Shown here: positions 59,001-64,000 of the stretch, piece by piece
How the letters are laid out: every line of letters begins with the position of its first letter
Position numbering within the stretch: the first letter of the stretch is position 1
Notes under the pieces: generated by a model
What the model saw: only the letters and a program-made list of their open reading frames with translations
What the model was told of the DNA's origin: nothing
The model's database searches: none
Origin: Linnemannia schmuckeri
Lineage: Eukaryota; Mortierellomycota; Mortierellomycetes; Mortierellales; Mortierellaceae
DNA: 64,000 nt
NCBI GenBank assembly: GCA_029449235.1
Contig: JANATG010000008.1
Location: 1,612,001-1,676,000, forward strand
Direction: 5' to 3'
Position numbers and translations under genes: made by a program

Positions 59001-62000
59001 CCCGGACGACGTAGAGTCCGTACTCAGTGCTGAATTGGCGCGGGAAAACTCTGGCTTGTCGGCTCCTTGTTGGCTGCCTTGGCTGCTCAGGTCTCTAGAC
59101 CGTGAGAGGTACTGCGAGAGGACTTGAATCACCTGGAGCACTCCAACGGCCTCCTTCAACAGAGGGATCGTCTCGTTCACAAACATGACCAACAGCTCCT
59201 GCAAGTACTGGATATAGGCTGCCGCAAGACTGTCGACATCGTTACGGATCGTCCGTGATGTGGTCCAGGCAACTACGTCCGCTGCCCGCTGATCACGTCC
59301 ATGACCACCATTTGCTTGAGGCAGTGTTGCAGCCAAGAACCCGGCAACAATCTTGTGGTTGTGGAGAGACTCAGATGTGGTACCAAGAGTCGAGGGATCG
59401 ATAGGGTAAAATCGTTGAACGGTCATCAGACCAGCCGTGAGCGCCTCGATTCCTGTCATCAACCAGGATTTGTTCTTGTCTTTACCCTTCGCTCCTGCCG
59501 CCATGGCCTTGGGTCCATCAGGTCTCTCGCTGACAATGAACTCACGTACTAGAACGCTCGTGAGTCTCCTACAGTAGTCATAGTCATTATCGCTCAGCGA
59601 ATCTGCAGATGTGTGGAGCTAAAGTATAGTAACAGTAGAAAGAAAAGTGTTTGTTAGAAGTAAATAAAAGATACATTCCATTTTTTACAAGCAACTGGTC
59701 TACATCATCTTGTGTCATACATACCTTTGTCAGCAAAGCTTGAATAACTGTCGTGATGTAAATCAGAAACTCGTCGTTCGATTTGAGTCTAAGAGATTCC
59801 GCATCAGGTTCTTGGCCGTCGGCAGGCTCTGCAAACATACACTCCACCAACTTTGTCACACACTCAAGTCCAAGTGCCGATGCTTCACCGAGTGGACCTA
59901 ACTTTTTACCTATCAGCGCAGGAAATCAGGCGACAAGGTTCAATTGAGATCAGTCATTAATTACCTATAGCTAGCTGCATTGCGATTGAACCGTACAAAA
60001 ACCCATCGTAGCTTACCTCGCTGCATGACGACCTTGTCTTTGACGATGTCGTGAAGCTTGCGCATCTTGCCAAACAAGTGCAGGATCAAATCGGAACATC
60101 CAGCATTGAGAGTCGTGGCTTGAAACTGACGATCTGACGAGCTCTGGTGGCTGTGGGCAACATATTTGCCATTCGAGGCTGAAGTTTCGCCTTGAGGCGT
60201 CTGCCTCAACACAACAAACTCGATGGCAGCCTCGTAGCAGCCATTCAACAGCGTAGCATACATGTTATTTCGAGCACCAATGTTGCTCGCCATGCTAAAA
60301 TCAGACGTCTTATCGAGCTCAAAATCCTCCAATCCCGCGCGTTCGAGACCTGAGAGAATGTTGTTCAGATCTCGAATACACTCCTCCACCAGCTGATCAT
60401 CCGCTGAAATGGCTATTTGTCATGGTATGAATATATTGTCAGTACGCACTGTTAAGTCTGTCAGATTTCCACCAAACATTTCGATGTGAACACCAGTCTG
60501 ACAGTAACTAACCTTGGGTGTGAGGTGCCTTTCTCTTGAACTTTTCCAAGCCGACCAACGAGCGGACAACCCCGCTCATCAGGTACTGAAGCGGCTCAAT
60601 AAAGGTAGGTTCTCCCCCTATTCTCGCCTGGCCAACACACTCTTCCAGTTTCAGCGGCGCCATTCGATTGAACGTGGGGTCGTAAAAGTGAGTAAACTAA
60701 GCATAAAAAGAAGGGCAAGATCAGAGTCAGAGCTTATTGGTGTTTGAGAACTACGATATGCGCGCATTCGCCTGTCAAAGAAAACTCACGTGCGCCTGGA
60801 GAATCTCAAAGACGACAGGGTTTAGTTGTGGCACAGCCTCTACAATCTCCATCAAGCCGAGATAGAGGGAAAGTCGCACCTCTCCCTGCTGGCCCAAGCA
60901 TCGCCGAAGTGTTCCTAATCAACAGGAAACACATTATCAAATTGTCAGTAACAGGAGATAGTCTTCGTGACTGAGCTTAATGGACGCGCAGTTGTACCTA
61001 GAATCTCCAATGAGTAGCCAAACAGATCGGTTTCCTGTCCTTGAATACTACTGTTTCTGCTGGATCCACCTCGCATACTCAGTCGAGGCATTGACGATGG
61101 CTTTAACAGAAGAAGAAATCCTGATAGCGCAACCTGTCGACTCTCCAAGCTCCTATTGATCATACAGAGTACAGATCGTTAGCTACAAGTCCCAAATTCA
61201 AATGACCGAATCCTTTCAGACATGCAGGAGACGTTACACAAGTCCATACTTTGAGAACAAAGACTTTCGTAGAATGAGTATCAGACTGTCGCGGAACGAG
61301 CGATTCTGTTTGGCGACATCCTTGACCGCAGCCATGAGCCGCACAGCGGTCGACGGGGTGAGGAAGGAGAGATAGTCAAGAGACTCTTTGACTCGAGAAA
61401 GGTGCTCTTCCAAAGCATCTGGGCTATCCTTGGTAATGGATTCGAGAAGGTCCAGAAAATAGACGGTATTGGAAGATTTGGTGACAATTCTGGACATGAT
61501 GCAGTCGAGAATCTCCGTCCGGGCTGAAGCTTGAGTCTAAAATACAAGTTGAGAGCGCGTTATGAGAAGTCTTCCTTAACTCGCGTGTGCACATTGGTAA
61601 CAGGCTAACAGCTGAATATTTCATACCCTAAATGTTTCCGCAAGGATGCATGCTCCAAGTTCACATGCGCGTTCGTTCGGTGACTTTGGTCCATGTTTCT
61701 TGACCGTGTCTACAAAGGTGTCGTAGCGAAATATACTTTTGTCAGCAGACAGAAACACAGGCTGTGGTCGAACACAACTCACCTGCAAATACAATAATAG
61801 CTTTACCTGATGTCTTCCAAGGGCTTGGTGGAGCAGCGTAATCCATGATATGCACTCCGCACTGAACAATGCTCGGCGTCAACTGCTCCAGACCGAGCGG
61901 AACCTTTCGAATGATGTCGTAAAACATGTCCAAGATTGGAGGCGGAGACATGCCCTCGAATTCTATGTCATTGCGGAACAAAATATCAAACGTCAGCGTT

Positions 62001-63646
62001 CATCTTTCAGAATGAAGAATAGCTTCATTCTTTATGCTCAAAGACACGAGTGTCACTTACCGAGTACCCATGAATCCTTTTGCATTCTCTCCTGGTCTTT
62101 AAACACCGTTAAAATGGACGACTTGAGATAGTCCAAGACGCTGTCCTCGAAGCGGTGGATCCTTGTCATAGTCAAAAGACACGCAAGCGAGAACGACGAG
62201 AGGTAGGCCGTCTTTCCATTCTTCATGTGCTTCAAGAGCTCTGTTCCCAATTCCTGATCCTGTCTGACGGCGTAGCTAAAGTGGAGGATGACGTTGCTCT
62301 CTATATCACTCAGCTGCTCGAATTTCAAATGTGCCGCGCCCTTGGTGTTTTCTGAACGAAGACTAGAGTACAAAAAGGATCGAGAGTATGTCAGTCCCCT
62401 AAGTCTGTATTCACTCCTGCCTTGTCTTGATATGCGTATCAGCCAGAGTGCGATGGGTCAAGTACCTGTCAGCAATGCTCCCTCCTGCGTTCAATCGATC
62501 GAAAAACTCCAGCGTTCCCCTCAGCACCAGTTGTTGGTGACCCTACCAAAGGGTGAATTAAAAAAATGGCAAGAGAGTTAATCGCCGGCATTTATGGCAA
62601 TCCAAGGCCAGTCGTCACCCTCGTTTTATAATTCTTCACCTTGGATGATAGTGACAGTAGATTGTGAATCAAGATTGGGATGTCTGCAGCATCAACTTGC
62701 TTGAACTGCTTCATAATCTTGACAATCGCCATCTCCAACTGTTGACTCTCCATCTCAACATCGGCGAGTGCAGACGCCAGTGGTAAGACGCTCTTATGGT
62801 TCCAGGGTGCAGTGAATATCCGGTCCAAAATAATACCCTTGAATTCATGTCCTGAGATTTCCTCTGAAGAGTCCGGAACGAGAACGGTGCTGAAGTTTGC
62901 TGCAATCAGCAACAGCCGGGAGAAGAGTGCGAAAAGTTGGCGGTGAGGGTGGCGTTGGTTCCTGACGGCCTCAGTTATAGTGTAGATTGACTGGACCAAG
63001 GCGTCTGCATCGAACGAGTGACCAACATCAATAAGGTTATTGACCAGTTTCCCTGCCACCTCCTCTAGTTGAGTGGCACTTGTTCCGCCAGTCTCTTCGT
63101 CTCCTACTTGGATAAGCCTAGTGCAACATAGAGACGGTTATTCATTTTCCCAGAACCGAAGCATATATGATATTCATATAACAAACACCTAGGTCAAAAT
63201 CGTGCATACCATGAGATGCATCCTTTGATGACTTGCGATCGTCTGCCTGACCCTTCGCCTTCCTCTGGTGAGACTAAGTGATGCACAAAGAAATGGTGGC
63301 GTTTAATATCAATGGAAATTATTTGTAATAACTATCAGACCTTGATGCGCCGTAACTGATGTACCTCGCAAGATAGCTCGGACAAGCTGCAAACAGTCTG
63401 CGCCGTATTCGCTCCCGTTGAACGCGAGTCCTTTTTCCCGAAGGCTCTCTGCTATCAAGTTTGAGATCTAAAAGGGGCACCTCGTTAACACTCTTTGTTC
63501 TGGTGGTTTGTGAGTGCCATTCCTGTGACATTGCATGCAGGTGCAATGAGCGGTACCTGGTCCTGACCAGAGTCAACTTCGTCCAGGTGATCCCTGAGAG
63601 CAGTTCCTGATGGGTCCTGGCTGTGAAGTTTCAGGAGATTGTCCAT
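56070..63646 (-). CDS. FANCI: Fanconi anaemia group I (FANCI) homologue
   Basis: Seventeen exons on the complement assemble with every phase consistent: 63557-63646, 63365-63467, 63210-63273, 62640-63117, 62466-62542, 62061-62362, 61807-61962, 61627-61709, 61250-61536, 60998-61152, 60790-60914, 60513-60696, 60017-60412, 59725-59909, 58433-59618, 56319-57373, 56070-56156 (1670 aa; human FANCI is about 1330). Signature blocks are LGTELLKHMKNGKTAYLSSF, ERACELGACILAETFR, LGTLRRCLGQQGEVRLSLYL, GLEDFELDKTSDFSMASNIG (nearly as in animals), LIPTLVYGVEQYERFVIQLS and KKSKVHLTQFMRRSTARDF. The C-terminus is acidic then basic (EEDEGEEEQDDEEEEALHNR then KRARRT), like the FANCI EDGE motif and nuclear signal. 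FANCI pairs with FANCD2 to clamp DNA in interstrand-crosslink repair. The lysine expected to be ubiquitinated reads as Gln553. Intron 15 is 1059 nt long. Exon 8's acceptor was chosen by phase. Confidence 0.93.
57374..58432 (-). other. 1059-nt FANCI intron
   Basis: This intron lies between exons ending LRFCGLAQAG and starting SNRPCPKQ. Its ends are GTAAGC and TTATAG, and the phase fits. It contains a hydrophobic open frame (57699-57950, -) without an ATG at its start. Most other introns of this gene are below 170 nt. Confidence 0.6.
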
Positions 63647-64000
63647 GCTGCTTGGTCCATAGGTGGGGTTGAAAAGTAAAACAGATGGGCGGAGAGTGAG
63701 GTCGCGTTTTTTTGTTGTTGATCAAAAATTGGTGGCAACGTCAATGATCTCCTTGTTGGAAAAAAAGCAGTCGTCTGTGAGGTAATTGGCTCAGCGTGAT
63801 CGGCAGGGACAGCGTGTCAAAAAAATCATGACTGAGACGGACACGCACGCCGTAAGGGAAGGTGGTAAGGGAGGTACACTGAAAAGGCGAATGGTCTTTT
63901 TAGGAGAATATGTCATAAAGAAGGTGCTTGTGGAACATGGGGTTTTCGAGGGCCATCAATTGATTGAAGAAAACGATAGCACGGATACATAGAGCTGATT
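63647..64000. other. Upstream region of FANCI
   Basis: The window ends 354 nt upstream of the FANCI start. A + strand frame with an ATG at 63828 (54 codons, ending NDSTDT) is present but shows no family motif. It may be chance or the edge of another gene. Confidence 0.35.

Noticed and set aside
63828..63992. 54-codon + strand ORF at the window edge
   Set aside because: Too short, no motif, and lies in the FANCI upstream region.
1..64000. tRNA genes, rRNA, CRISPR arrays, integrase/transposase genes
   Set aside because: Looking for the tRNA B-box (GGTTCGANNCC) on both strands gave only isolated TTCGA matches without paired T-stems. No repeat-spacer array, transposase or reverse-transcriptase motif was seen.

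Overview
The window is nuclear DNA from a filamentous fungus. Genes are split by short GT-AG introns, often about 60-160 nt, with CTAAC/CTGAC-like branch sites. Spacers and introns are full of A or T homopolymers (20-46 nt), and several 5' leaders are C/T-rich. The gene set includes a FANCI orthologue, a CSL transcription factor, a SPAK/OSR1-like kinase, an alpha-arrestin, a DUF202 protein and an UNC93-like carrier. With many Gln/Asn/Ser-rich tails, this points to an early-diverging lineage, most likely Mucoromycota (Mortierella-like) rather than yeast. The taxon is inferred, not proven.

Left part (0-17 kb): a Ste20/FRAY kinase and an Isc1/neutral-sphingomyelinase-like phospholipase C lie head to tail on +. 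A His/Thr/Gly-rich repeat protein follows on -, then a VCX1-type vacuolar Ca2+/H+ exchanger on +. A hot-dog (DUF4442-like) thioesterase and a long DUF202 (VTC1-like) membrane protein follow on -.

Middle (18-43 kb): a weak small secreted-protein candidate comes first, then an alpha-arrestin with a first intron of about 1.16 kb. A compact - strand row holds a putative Apc13, an ankyrin protein and Elongator subunit Elp6. After these come a large disordered protein and a CSL (RBP-J/LAG-1) factor on +, and a WW-domain/glycine-zipper repeat protein and an UNC93-like transporter on -.

Right part: about 12 kb (42.8-54.8 kb) has no gene I can build, only homopolymers and a few splice-bounded open fragments. 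A bHLH factor follows on +. A 17-exon FANCI gene on - fills 56.1-63.6 kb.

The genes are ordinary eukaryotic neighbours, not an operon. Shared themes are vacuolar and ion homeostasis (VCX1, DUF202, UNC93-like, FRAY kinase, arrestin) and genome or cell-cycle upkeep (FANCI, Apc13, Elp6). The most notable observations are a FANCI whose expected mono-ubiquitination lysine reads as glutamine with no SQ/TQ sites beside it, and a SPAK/OSR1-like kinase with five RFxV docking motifs in its own tail.
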